Positions 16,031-24,454 of a stretch of DNA of 64,000 bases are shown here, piece after piece. This DNA comes from DASQHL01 sp963843685 (GTDB lineage: Bacteria; Chloroflexota; Dehalococcoidia; DSTF01; JACRBR01). The stretch's first letter is position 1; each line of letters starts with the position of its first letter. Below the pieces are notes generated by a model. That model was not told the origin of the DNA. It saw nothing but the letters and a program-made list of their open reading frames with translations, and searched no databases. The DNA lies in the NCBI GenBank assembly GCA_963843685.1, contig CAWJLO010000010.1, positions 434,001-498,000 of the forward strand, written 5' to 3'. The translations under genes were made by a program, and so were the position numbers.

Positions 16031-17142
16031 GCCTCCCCCTTGATCGGCGCAAGCGCGAACCCGTCCGGCGGTATCTTCGCATACCACGGGTCGTCCTTCG
16101 CGATGGGGAACTCCACACGGCGGCCCGTCATCGACGACTTATAGAGGCCGGTGATCACTTCCATCGATCGTCGGCACTCGTCAACCGTCACGAGTGGCGG
16201 TCGCCCGTCGATGATGGCTCGCAGAAAGTCGTTGATCATGCCGACGTGCAGGTGCTTCGTCTCTCCCGGGAAGCGCGCCATCGCATCGGCCGCGGCGCTT
16301 TCGGCGTGCGCAGGATCGAGCGACGTGAAGTGAAACGGCGTCGATGTTGGCCCGTACGGCTCGCCGGCCGAGACGGCCTGCAGGCGGTCGCCGAAGATCT
16401 CGACCCGGCTGCGGTTGTCCTGCGCGTTGACCGTGACGATGATCTGACCCAACGCGCCGTTGCGGAAGCGAACGGTCGCCGCAGACGTGTCCTCGACGTC
16501 GATGTCCAGCTTCACCGTCGCGGCGTCGGCAATCACGGATGCGGGGTCGCCGAGCATCCACATGAGCGTGTCGATGCTGTGGATGCCGTGACCCATCGTC
16601 GTGCCGCCGGACTCCTTCTCCCACGTGCCGCGCCACCAGAGGTCGTAGTAGGACTGCGGGCGCTGCCACAGCGTCTCCGAGAGCCCAAGTCGCAAGGGTC
16701 CGAACTCGCCGGCATCGATCAGCGCCTTCACCTGCTGCGCGCCCTGCCCGACTCGGTGCTGGAACACGCCCGAGAACACGGTGCCGCTCGCTTTCTCGGC
16801 CGCCGCGATCTCGTCGAGTCCCGCCAGGGTGGGCGACACCGGCTTCTCGCAGATCACGTGCTTGCCGGCGGCGAGCGCGGCGAGGCTCTGCTCGACGTGG
16901 AGGAACGGGGGTGTGCAGATGCTCACCGCCCGGACCTCGGGATCCGCAAGAAGTTGGTCGACCCCCGAGTAGGCGCGGTCGATCTCGTAGGTCGACGCCT
17001 GCTTCTGCGCACGTTCCTCGTCGACGTCGGCGATCGCGACGACCTTGGCCAGGTCGCGGTTCGCGCGGCTGCGGTACGCCAGGAGGTGGCTGTGCGAGAT
17101 GTCACCCGCACCGATGACGCCCACGCCGATCGGTTCAGCCAT
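16027..17142 (-). CDS. Gfo/Idh/MocA-family NAD(P)-dependent oxidoreductase
   Basis: This 371-aa protein has an N-terminal Rossmann fold (GVGVIGAGDISHSHLLAY), the catalytic EKPVSPT motif and a C-terminal alpha/beta domain with WWRGTWEKESGGTTMGHGIHS split over two short blocks. Such enzymes oxidise or reduce sugars, inositols or their derivatives. It lies 3 bp downstream of the DHDPS-family gene and overlaps the DUF6807 gene by 4 bp. Together these suggest catabolism of a sugar acid or polyol. Confidence 0.92.
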   Translation of the reverse strand: MAEPIGVGVIGAGDISHSHLLAYRSRANRDLAKVVAIADVDEERAQKQASTYEIDRAYSGVDQLLADPEVRAVSICTPPFLHVEQSLAALAAGKHVICEKPVSPTLAGLDEIAAAEKASGTVFSGVFQHRVGQGAQQVKALIDAGEFGPLRLGLSETLWQRPQSYYDLWWRGTWEKESGGTTMGHGIHSIDTLMWMLGDPASVIADAATVKLDIDVEDTSAATVRFRNGALGQIIVTVNAQDNRSRVEIFGDRLQAVSAGEPYGPTSTPFHFTSLDPAHAESAAADAMARFPGETKHLHVGMINDFLRAIIDGRPPLVTVDECRRSMEVITGLYKSSMTGRRVEFPIAKDDPWYAKIPPDGFALAPIKGEA

Positions 17143-17145
17143 CGA

Positions 17146-18085
17146 CTATGCCCGCGCCGCCGCCGGTCGCGTGGCGGCGAGCGCCCGCTCCACGGCCCGG
17201 CACTCATCGGCGTCGAGGTCCAGCAGCGGCGGTCGCATGTGCGCGTTCGGGACGATGCCCATCTGGCGCAGTGCCTCCTTCAGCCGCGCGCGATAGTTAC
17301 GGACAGGGGGCGCGAACAGCGCGGCCGCGAGCGGCCGCACGACAGCGTCGTTGATGCGCGTAGCCTGCTCCGTCTCGCCGCTCGCGAGTCTGCGGATCAT
17401 CTCGATCTGCTCGGCGATGGCGATCGTGCCGAAGCCGATGAGCGCGCCGGTCGCGCCGAGGACGAACGATTCGAAGATGAAGTTGTCGTTCCCCGTGAGG
17501 AGTTGGATGCGGCGCGGCGCTTCGTCGAGGACACGTCGCGTCTCCACGAAGCGCAGCGCGTCGAACGAGGCCTCCTTGATCGCGACAACGGTGGGGATCT
17601 CGATCAGCCGTAGCAACGTTTCGCGCGAGAAGAGCACGCCCGCGAGCGCCGGTTGCAGCTGGAACAGCACCATCGGCAGCGGAACGGCGTCAGCGATCGC
17701 GCGATGGTACTCGTACGGCACCTCGGGCGGCAGTCCCTCGCCGGCGAACGCGGGGATCGGGAAGATCACCAAACCATCGGCGCCGGCGTCTCGCGCATCC
17801 CGCGCCAGGTCGACAGCCTCTGCTGTGTAGCGTGCGCTGACACCGGCGAGTATCGGCAGCCGTCCTCCGGTCTCGTCGGAGTAGATACGCAGGACGGCGC
17901 GGCGCTCATCGCGGGAGAGGTGCGGGCCTTCTCCGGTGTCCATATTGACGGCGAGGCCGGCCAGCCCTTCGAACGACAGTAACCACCGGATGTACGCGCG
18001 TAGCGCCGGCTCATCGATGCCGGTGGTCGGACGTCAGCGGCAGCAGCGTGGCCGGGATCAGGCCGTTGAGGTCGAGATCGCTCAT
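17146..18085 (-). CDS. DHDPS/NAL-family class I aldolase, split by a 1-base insertion
   Basis: The protein (about 312 aa when repaired) belongs to the dihydrodipicolinate synthase / N-acetylneuraminate lyase family. The Schiff-base Lys is in VAIKEAS, and GNDNFIFES and GATGALIGFG follow. Where DHDPS has the Tyr-containing Y-N-x-P motif, this protein reads FQLQP, so it is probably another aldolase or dehydratase of the family. The first 21 codons (MSDLDLNGLIPATLLPLTSDH) are out of frame with the rest. Removing one C at about 18022-18023 joins them to GIDEPALRAYIRW. Conservation on both sides argues for a consensus error. A -10 TATAAT ends 7 nt before the ATG at 18085. Confidence 0.82.
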
Positions 18086-18118
18086 CGTTGCCATTATACG
18101 CGGGCATCATACGCGGGC
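18086..18118 (-). promoter_or_regulatory. Promoter giving a probable leaderless transcript for the DHDPS-family operon
   Basis: On the minus strand a perfect TATAAT (18098-18093) is followed by seven bases and then the ATG, so the transcript should begin at or next to the start codon. The -10 lies in the second of two 13-bp direct repeats, CCCGCGTATRATG, giving a second, weaker -10 (TATGAT) 13 bp upstream. No clear -35 hexamer is seen. Confidence 0.6.
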
Positions 18119-18124
18119 GTCCGT

Positions 18125-19528
18125 TCAGGCGGGACGGCGGCTCCAGCCCTCGCTGCGTTCGGCTTCCTTGAACGAGGCGGCGTACATCTTGTCGCGCGGC
18201 ACGCAGCCGGTCGCGTACTGCCCCATGTCGTTGTGCTTCGCGCGCATGAGCGCGGTGCAGTAGCTGACGCCGATGCACGCGCGGTCGCGCTCCATCCGGC
18301 CGTGCTCCAGCGCGTCGGCGGCGAAGTCTGGGTACGCCAACGCGCCCCGCCCCAGGCCGACCATCGTGGTGTCACCGGCGGCGATGCTTGCCTCCGCGAC
18401 GTTCAGGGCGTAATGCCGGAGCCACGAATATCCAGTGCCGATGACGGGGAGTCCGGGGTTCGCACGTTGCACGGCGGCCGTCAGCCGCAGATGCCGCTCG
18501 ACGCCGGCAAGCGGATGCTCGGGGGAGAGATAGCCGTCGACGGGCGGCCTGTCGAACGGGCGGCCGATGTGTGGGTTGAAGTACGGGCTGCCCGCGGTCA
18601 CGTTCACCAGCGCCAGACCGAGTTCGCGCAGATCCGCGATGAGCCGCAGCGGCTCGCTCACGTCGGCGCGGGAGGGATCGTCCGGATCCACGCCCCAGGC
18701 ATCGAGGTACGGCCGGTCGACGGCCGCCGGCGCTCCCTCGCCGCCCGCCTCTGCGCCGAACGGCAAGCCGTCATACAGGTTGATCCGCGTCGCGAGGAGC
18801 AGCCCTGTACCCACACGGGCGCGGATCTTCGCGAAGACGTTGCGGACGAGGCGCGTGCGGTTCTCGAAACTGCCGCCGTACGCGCCGCTCCGGCTACGCG
18901 CCGCGAGCAGCTCGTTCAGGAGATAGGTGTGGCACTGCTTGATGTCGACAAAGTCGAATCCGATGTCGCGTGCGATCACGGCGGCATCGACGAAGCGATC
19001 CTCGAGCCGCTCCAGATCGTCGTCAGCGATGAGGTGCTCGGAGGTGCGCACCGCATCGATGGCCGGTGCGCGTCGCGCGATGATCGGCGAGCCGTGCGAC
19101 CAGCGGCCGGAGTGCGTGAGCTGCAGTCCCACGATGAATCCGTCCACGGAGCCGAAGCGCTTCCGCCGCGCCGCGCGCGTCTCGTCGAGCAGCCGCTTGA
19201 GCTCGGGCGCGGTCGCCGCCGAGATGAGCAGTTGGCGCCGATTGGCGCGGGCCTCGGGGACGACGGCCGTCGCCTCGCCCCAGAGGAGGGCCGCGCCGCC
19301 CTCGGCGAAGCGGCGCCAGCGCCGGAACGTCAGCTCGCCGGGCGTGCCGTCGAGGTTACCGTCGCAGCCCTCCATCGGGTGCACGGCCATGCGGTTCGAC
19401 GCCATCAAGTCGCCGATCGGCACCGGCTCGGCGATGCGGGCGAACGCATCGGCCGCTGCGATCGCGTAGCCCCGCTCGGCGACGTCGGCGCGCAGCTCAT
19501 CCAGCGAGCGATAGCGAAAGTGCGCCAT
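18125..19528 (-). CDS. Old Yellow Enzyme-family NADH:flavin oxidoreductase
   Basis: This 467-aa FMN oxidoreductase is related to Old Yellow Enzyme and 2,4-dienoyl-CoA reductase N-domains. It shows MASNRMAVHPMEGCDG near the N-terminus and the characteristic HTYLLNELLAARSRSGAYGG followed by SFENRTRL, which binds FMN and substrate. The central segment has LTHSGRWS. It is longer than a minimal OYE (about 360 aa) but lacks the second FAD/NAD domain of dienoyl-CoA reductases. Several Cys residues occur near the C-terminus (RACIGVSYC, ATGCV), similar to the Fe-S-bearing subfamily. There is no Shine-Dalgarno; a -10 TACGCT lies 6 nt before the ATG. Confidence 0.85.
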   Translation of the reverse strand: MAHFRYRSLDELRADVAERGYAIAAADAFARIAEPVPIGDLMASNRMAVHPMEGCDGNLDGTPGELTFRRWRRFAEGGAALLWGEATAVVPEARANRRQLLISAATAPELKRLLDETRAARRKRFGSVDGFIVGLQLTHSGRWSHGSPIIARRAPAIDAVRTSEHLIADDDLERLEDRFVDAAVIARDIGFDFVDIKQCHTYLLNELLAARSRSGAYGGSFENRTRLVRNVFAKIRARVGTGLLLATRINLYDGLPFGAEAGGEGAPAAVDRPYLDAWGVDPDDPSRADVSEPLRLIADLRELGLALVNVTAGSPYFNPHIGRPFDRPPVDGYLSPEHPLAGVERHLRLTAAVQRANPGLPVIGTGYSWLRHYALNVAEASIAAGDTTMVGLGRGALAYPDFAADALEHGRMERDRACIGVSYCTALMRAKHNDMGQYATGCVPRDKMYAASFKEAERSEGWSRRPA

Positions 19529-19563
19529 AACGCCAGCGTAACACGGTGCTGGCCCACGGTCGG
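19529..19563 (-). promoter_or_regulatory. Candidate leaderless promoter of the OYE-like gene
   Basis: TACGCT (19540-19535, minus strand) lies six bases before the ATG, and CCGACC (19563-19558) sits at a 17-bp spacing with a G-A-C core like the -35 consensus. No ribosome-binding site is present in the 38-bp gap to the upstream gene. The arrangement is the same as at other starts in the window. Confidence 0.4.
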
Positions 19564-19566
19564 AGC

Positions 19567-22500
19567 CTACGGCGTGGCTACGGGCGTGCCTGTGATCTGC
19601 TCCAACTGGTCGAGGATCTGCTTCAGGTTCGCAATCTCCGCGCCGTACCCCGCGAAGTCGCCGTCGCGCAGCAGGGTCTGGGCGCGATCGTACGACTGCT
19701 GCGCCTGCGCGACGAGCGATGCGACATCACCGCCCGCGATCGGCGTCAGCGGCGGTGTGGCTGTCGGCGCCGGAGACGCGGCGGCGCTCGGCGTGGTCCC
19801 GGCGACGGGCGTCCCCGTAGGCGTGGTGATCGTCGCGCCGGTGCTGTCCAATCCGGAGGGCTGCGCCCGGCCGAACGCCACGTCGATGGCGCGTGACAGG
19901 GTCGGCTCCATCGCGATCGTGTCGCCGTTCACGACGACGACGCGCTTAAGCTGCGGGATCGTGTTGCCGCCGCCACTGGCGGCGAGGTAGAGCGGCTCGA
20001 AGAACATATTGGCGTTTCCGATCGGGATCATCAGCAGGTTGCCCCTGATCACCTGCGACCCCGATTGGTTCCACAGCGTGAGCTGCTGCGACACACGGCC
20101 GTCAGAGTCGATACGGCGCTCCACCTGCGTTGGTCCGGGGACGCTCTCCGTCGATGGGAAGCGGAAGGCGACGAGCTCGCCATAGTTCGCGCCGTCCGAC
20201 CGGGCCGCCAGCCAGGCGATCGCGTTCGTCCGGTTCAGCGGCACAAACGGCAGGATGAGCATGAACTCTTCCTTCTGCTCGCCGGGGAGGCGCGCCACGA
20301 CGTAGTACGGCCGCACCTGCTGGTCGGAAGAGCCGAAGGTCTCGGTCGGGATGTCCCACTGGTCCTCCTGCTGGTAGAACTGGCGGGCGTCCGTGATGTG
20401 GTAGCGGAGGTACGCCTGTGTCTGCAGGCGGAACATGTCCTCCGGGTAGCGGATGTGCGCACGAAGACCGTCCGGCATCTGGTCGATGGGCGTGAAGAGA
20501 TTCGGGAAGACGGCGGAGTACGCCTTGAGGATCGGCTCATCCGGTTCGGCCGCGTAGAACGTGGTCTCGCCCGAGTAGGCGTTTACGACGACCTTGACGC
20601 TGTTCCTGATGTAGTTCACACCGCCGGTCCGGTGCGAGTACGGGATGCGGTCGGTCGTCGTGTAGGCATCCTGCATCCAGTACACGTTGCCCTGGTCGAC
20701 AACCATGTACGGATCGGCGTCGAGTTGCAGGAACGGCGCGATGTCGTGGATCCGCTGCTGGATGTTCCTGTCGTAGATGATGCGGCTGTTGTCCGTGATC
20801 GCGCCGGACAGGAGGATGTTCCTGTCCTTGAACTTCCACGCGTACAGAACGCGGCGGAAGAAGCTGCCAACTCCGACCCCGCCCGACCCCTCGAACTTCG
20901 TCTGGACGTTCGTGCCACCACTGGCAGGCGTAAACTCGGGCTCGGTGCCATCGACGATGATGTAGTGGTCGGCCTGCTCCCCGAAATAGAGCTCGGGATG
21001 ATCCGTGGTCAGCGCGCCCTGGAGCGGGATGTCGCTCACGAGCAGCTTCGGCGTGCCGTCGGGCTCGATCTGGTTGACGGCGGCCACCGTATAGCCGTAG
21101 CCGTGCGTGAACTGCAGGCGGCTGTTGACCCACGTCTGCGCGTCCGCCGGCAGACGGCTCGAATCGAGCTCCCGCGCGCTCAACATCACCTGCTGCTCCT
21201 TGCCGCCCAGGAGGTAGCGGTCGACGTCGACGTCCAGAAACTGGAAGAGCGGGCGGATCGTCTGGATCTGCTGAAGCGCGGCCTTCAACGGCTCCGGATC
21301 CCAGAGCCTCACGTTGTTAATCGTGTCCTGGTTCTCGGCGACCTCATCGGCGGTCGCCGCGTCCGTCGCGGGGAACGACCGCTCGTCGATGGCATCGAGG
21401 CCATACGCGTAGCGCGTCATCTCGATATTCCGCGCGAGATACGGCTCCTCTTTCGAGACTTCGTTCGGTTGCACGACGAAGTTCTGAATCAGCAGTGGGT
21501 AGAACTGGCCCACAATCCCGATGACGATCCAGACCGCGACGCCACCCAGAGGAAGCACGACGCCGCGGCGGAACACGCCGACGAACACGGCCACGGCCAC
21601 GAGTGCGGCGACGCCCATCATCGCGTAGAGGAGCGGCAGCGTGGCGTGAACGTCAGTGTAGAACGCACCCACTTCGACGCCGCGCGTCGAGTAGACCAGC
21701 TCCAGTGTGTCCAGGTAGTAGCGCGCGACGAAGATCAGCAGCAGCGCGATTATCAACGACGAGAGGTGCGCCTTGATCGGCCGCGGCACGTCGACGCGGA
21801 AGATCTGCATCGCGATCGGCCGCGGCGCGTCCATGCGGAAGCCGTAGATTGCCGCGCGCGCGACGTAAACGGCGACCGTGCCGATGATGGTGACGATCAT
21901 CGCACCCATCAGCCAGTCGGAGATCAGACGATAGATCGGGAGCTTGAACACGTAGAAGCCCAGGTCGTGGTGGAACTGCGGATCGTTCACACCGAACGAC
22001 TGGCTATGCATGAAGAGCAGGATCTCGTCCCAGTGGCCGGCGGCCGTCGACGCGAAAATCAACCCGATGAGACCACCGGCCGCGACGATGACGATCGTCG
22101 TGATGCGGCCAATCGTCTCCATCGAGAGTCCTTCGGCGAACTCGCGCACCTCGTCGCTCCACTCGAACTCCGGATCGTCGGTCGCCGGCGCGAGGCGGCG
22201 GGCGAGCAGCAAGTTCGAGACGAAGATTGCGAAGAACACGCCGAGACCGGCGAAGAACAGCCAGACGCGCGTCGTCAAGCGGGTCGAATAAACCCCCCCG
22301 TAGCCGACACTGTGGAACCAGAGCCAGTTCGTGTAGATGTCTGCGGCGATGTTGGCGAGGATGAACAGGACGATGAGCGCGGCGAGCGCCGCGACAACCC
22401 ACCGAATCCGCCGTCCGGGATCGAACGTCGCGCGCCGCCTGAAGCGGAAGACCGGTGGCGGCGGACCGAGCGGTCCGCTCTCCTGGCCGAACTGTGTCAC
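19567..22500 (-). CDS. UPF0182 family membrane protein
   Basis: This is a 977-aa COG1615/UPF0182 protein. The N-terminal third contains about seven hydrophobic segments (beginning WVVAALAALIVLFILANIAA). A long extracytoplasmic domain follows, with family blocks such as YVARLPGEQ-like YYVVARLPGEQKEEFM and FVPLNRTNAIAWLAARSD. The tail is rich in Thr, Pro and Ala (TPTGTPVAGTTPSAAASPAP) and ends with a short helical segment. Function is unknown; such proteins are frequent in Actinobacteria, Cyanobacteria and Chloroflexota. I prefer the GTG at 22500 because an upstream GTG at 22560 overlaps the likely -10 box, but the longer 997-aa form cannot be excluded. Confidence 0.85.
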   Translation of the reverse strand: MTQFGQESGPLGPPPPVFRFRRRATFDPGRRIRWVVAALAALIVLFILANIAADIYTNWLWFHSVGYGGVYSTRLTTRVWLFFAGLGVFFAIFVSNLLLARRLAPATDDPEFEWSDEVREFAEGLSMETIGRITTIVIVAAGGLIGLIFASTAAGHWDEILLFMHSQSFGVNDPQFHHDLGFYVFKLPIYRLISDWLMGAMIVTIIGTVAVYVARAAIYGFRMDAPRPIAMQIFRVDVPRPIKAHLSSLIIALLLIFVARYYLDTLELVYSTRGVEVGAFYTDVHATLPLLYAMMGVAALVAVAVFVGVFRRGVVLPLGGVAVWIVIGIVGQFYPLLIQNFVVQPNEVSKEEPYLARNIEMTRYAYGLDAIDERSFPATDAATADEVAENQDTINNVRLWDPEPLKAALQQIQTIRPLFQFLDVDVDRYLLGGKEQQVMLSARELDSSRLPADAQTWVNSRLQFTHGYGYTVAAVNQIEPDGTPKLLVSDIPLQGALTTDHPELYFGEQADHYIIVDGTEPEFTPASGGTNVQTKFEGSGGVGVGSFFRRVLYAWKFKDRNILLSGAITDNSRIIYDRNIQQRIHDIAPFLQLDADPYMVVDQGNVYWMQDAYTTTDRIPYSHRTGGVNYIRNSVKVVVNAYSGETTFYAAEPDEPILKAYSAVFPNLFTPIDQMPDGLRAHIRYPEDMFRLQTQAYLRYHITDARQFYQQEDQWDIPTETFGSSDQQVRPYYVVARLPGEQKEEFMLILPFVPLNRTNAIAWLAARSDGANYGELVAFRFPSTESVPGPTQVERRIDSDGRVSQQLTLWNQSGSQVIRGNLLMIPIGNANMFFEPLYLAASGGGNTIPQLKRVVVVNGDTIAMEPTLSRAIDVAFGRAQPSGLDSTGATITTPTGTPVAGTTPSAAASPAPTATPPLTPIAGGDVASLVAQAQQSYDRAQTLLRDGDFAGYGAEIANLKQILDQLEQITGTPVATP

Positions 22501-22541
22501 CTGGCTGGCCCGTGAGTCGAAGGCGAGGGATCCGTGATCAT
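22497..22541 (-). CDS. Possible leaderless 14-codon leader peptide coupled to UPF0182
   Basis: A minus-strand -10 TACACT (22553-22548) is followed by six bases and an ATG that opens a 14-codon frame, MITDPSPSTHGPAR. Its stop TGA overlaps the GTG start of UPF0182 by four bases (GTGA). If the promoter is real, ribosomes loading on the leaderless mini-gene could re-initiate on the large membrane protein, which lacks its own Shine-Dalgarno. This rests on positional pattern only. Confidence 0.35.
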   Translation of the reverse strand: MITDPSPSTHGPAR

Positions 22542-22631
22542 CGCCTGAGTGTAACACCACCGCAACAAGGCGAAACGCCGGCGCGCCGGTGGCTTCACTC
22601 TGACGCAGCTGCTTGTGAGGATCCTCGAACG

Positions 22632-22649
22632 TGTGATCCCGCGATCACA
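22632..22649. promoter_or_regulatory. 18-bp perfect palindrome in the UPF0182 / zinc-ribbon divergent region
   Basis: TGTGATC-CCGC-GATCACA has perfect 7-bp arms around 4 bases. It looks like a dimeric operator. The outer bases resemble CRP/FNR-type half-sites, but the spacing is two bases longer than a classical CRP site. It lies about 90 bp upstream of the zinc-ribbon gene and about 90 bp upstream of the UPF0182 promoter, so it could serve either. Confidence 0.5.
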
Positions 22650-22735
22650 ACGCTAATGAATTGTTCACGGGCCACTAACGTGGCATCAACGCCGGCACGC
22701 TACGGTGGGCACGCATGGAAGACAGGAGGCCCACC

Positions 22736-22939
22736 ATGACCAGTCAGCAGTCGCCGATCACGGATCGCCAGCAGTTCGTCCGCTCCCTCGCGCGCCGAGT
22801 CACCCACCTGCACTGCAACGCGTGCCGCACGGCACCGCCGCGTTTCGCCGGCGGTCTCTGCGACCGCTGCGAAACGCCGTCCGCGCGTCAGACCGGCCGC
22901 CGCCCCGGGAACCCGGCGGCAGCATCGAGCCGCCCCTGA
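22736..22939 (+). CDS. Small zinc-ribbon protein (67 aa), unknown function
   Basis: The start ATG is set by a perfect AGGAGG six bases upstream (22724-22729), one of the best ribosome-binding sites in the window; an ATG at 22715 is ignored for that reason. The protein contains C-x2-C-x11-C-x2-C (CNACRTAPPRFAGGLCDRC), a probable zinc ribbon, flanked by a basic N-terminus (RQQFVRSLARRV) and a low-complexity Arg/Pro/Ala tail. It lies 84 bp upstream of the ATP-grasp operon on the same strand. I do not recognise a named family; it may bind nucleic acid or protein. Confidence 0.7.
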   Translation: MTSQQSPITDRQQFVRSLARRVTHLHCNACRTAPPRFAGGLCDRCETPSARQTGRRPGNPAAASSRP

Positions 22940-22946
22940 GCGGCTC
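22927..22946 (+). terminator. Hairpin overlapping the zinc-ribbon stop codon
   Basis: GAGCCGC and GCGGCTC form a perfect 7-bp stem around CCCTGA, which contains the stop codon. There is no following T-run, so it may act as a processing or weak termination site between the zinc-ribbon gene and the ATP-grasp operon rather than a standard intrinsic terminator. Confidence 0.35.
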
Positions 22947-23023
22947 CATCCGGCGCGCGTTTACCCATTCGTCATCTGCCTGCAACGAAGGCGACATCGG
23001 CCGCGGCTACGCTGAGCGCCACG

Positions 23024-24454
23024 ATGGACGCGTTCGGCGACTATGATGCGCGCTCGTCTTACGACGAGATGTTCGAGGCGCCCGGCGTCCCGCGGCCGCA
23101 TTACCGCGAGTTGGTCGAAGCGCTGCAATCATCCGGTCAGGGTGACCTCGCCCAACGCCAGCGCGCGGCTGACCTCGCCTTTATGGACCTCGGCATCACC
23201 TTCACCGTGTACTCGGAAGAGGGCGGCACCGAGCGCATCTTCCCGTTCGACCTCGTGCCGCGGATCATCGATGCGCGCGAGTGGTGCGCGATTGAGGCCG
23301 GACTCAAGCAACGCGTGCTGGCGTTGAATGCGTTCATCCAGGACGCATACAATGACGGCAAGATCTTCGAGGCGGGACTGATCCCTCCGGAGATCGTCTA
23401 CGGGTCGCCGAATTTTGAGCCGCTGATGCGCGGGTTCACCCCGCCGGGCGGCGTGTGGGCGCACATCTCCGGCATCGACCTTGTGCGCGATGCCGACGGC
23501 GCGTTCTACGTGCTCGAGGACAACCTGCGGACGCCCAGCGGCGTCTCCTACGTCATCGAGAACCGTCTCGTAAGCACGCGCACGTTGCCGCGCTTCTTCT
23601 CGCGCTCGGGAGTTCGGCCGGTCAACGACTATCCGTCGAAGCTCTACGAGGCGATCAGGCGCTGCGCGGCTACCGCGCCGGTCGTGCTGCTCACGCCGGG
23701 GCCGTACAACTCCGCCTACTTCGAGCACTCGTTCCTGGCAAAGCAGATGGGCGTGCAGCTGGTCGAGGGACGCGACCTGATGATGCGGAACGGCTCTATC
23801 GTCATGCGCACGACGCGCGGGCCGCAACCGGTCGGCGCGCTCTACCGGCGCGTCGACGACCAGTACCTCGACCCGCTGAACTTCGACCCGGACTCAATGC
23901 TGGGCGTCGCCGGGCTGTTCGACGCGTATCGCGGCGGTGGGCTCTGCCTGGTGAACGCGATCGGCACAGGCATCGCCGACGACAAGTCCGTGTATCCATA
24001 CGTGCCGGACATGATCCGGTTCTACCTGGGTGAGGAGCCAAAGCTGAACAACGTTCCCACGTTCCACGCGGCCGATGACAAGGCGCGCGGCTACATCCTC
24101 GCCAATCTGCGCGATCTGGTGGTCAAACCCACGAACGCCTCCGGCGGCTACGGCGTGGTGGTCGGTTGCACCAGCGATGACCGCACACTCGAAAAGCTCG
24201 GCGAAGCGATCGTCGAGACTCCGGAACGGTACATCGCTCAACCCCTGATCCGCCTGAGCACGTGTCCGACCGTCGTGAATGGCGAGTACTGTCCGCGGCG
24301 GGTGGACCTGCGCCCGTTCATCATCTTCGACGGCATCGAGCCATGGGTGCTCCCCGGCGGGCTTACGCGCGTGGCGCTGGAGGACGGCTCATACATCGTC
24401 AATTCTTCACAGGGCGGCGGCAGCAAGGACACGTGGGTGCTGAATGCTTCTTAG
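23024..24454 (+). CDS. Circularly permuted ATP-grasp protein (DUF404/DUF407)
   Basis: This 476-aa member of the circularly permuted ATP-grasp type 2 family shows the hallmark blocks LEDNLRTPSGVSYVIENR, VNAIGTGIADDKSVYPYVP, MIRFYLGEEP and LVVKPTNASGGYGVVVG. ATP-grasp enzymes form amide or thioester bonds through acyl-phosphates, so this is a probable peptide or amide ligase, but its substrate is unknown. The ATG has no Shine-Dalgarno; a -10 TACGCT at 23008-23013 implies a transcript beginning about 4 nt before it. The stop overlaps the alpha-E gene by 11 bp. Confidence 0.9.
   Translation: MDAFGDYDARSSYDEMFEAPGVPRPHYRELVEALQSSGQGDLAQRQRAADLAFMDLGITFTVYSEEGGTERIFPFDLVPRIIDAREWCAIEAGLKQRVLALNAFIQDAYNDGKIFEAGLIPPEIVYGSPNFEPLMRGFTPPGGVWAHISGIDLVRDADGAFYVLEDNLRTPSGVSYVIENRLVSTRTLPRFFSRSGVRPVNDYPSKLYEAIRRCAATAPVVLLTPGPYNSAYFEHSFLAKQMGVQLVEGRDLMMRNGSIVMRTTRGPQPVGALYRRVDDQYLDPLNFDPDSMLGVAGLFDAYRGGGLCLVNAIGTGIADDKSVYPYVPDMIRFYLGEEPKLNNVPTFHAADDKARGYILANLRDLVVKPTNASGGYGVVVGCTSDDRTLEKLGEAIVETPERYIAQPLIRLSTCPTVVNGEYCPRRVDLRPFIIFDGIEPWVLPGGLTRVALEDGSYIVNSSQGGGSKDTWVLNAS

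Noticed and set aside
20065..22515. An 816-codon open frame on the plus strand
   Set aside because: It is antisense to UPF0182 and compositionally abnormal, with no recognisable domain.
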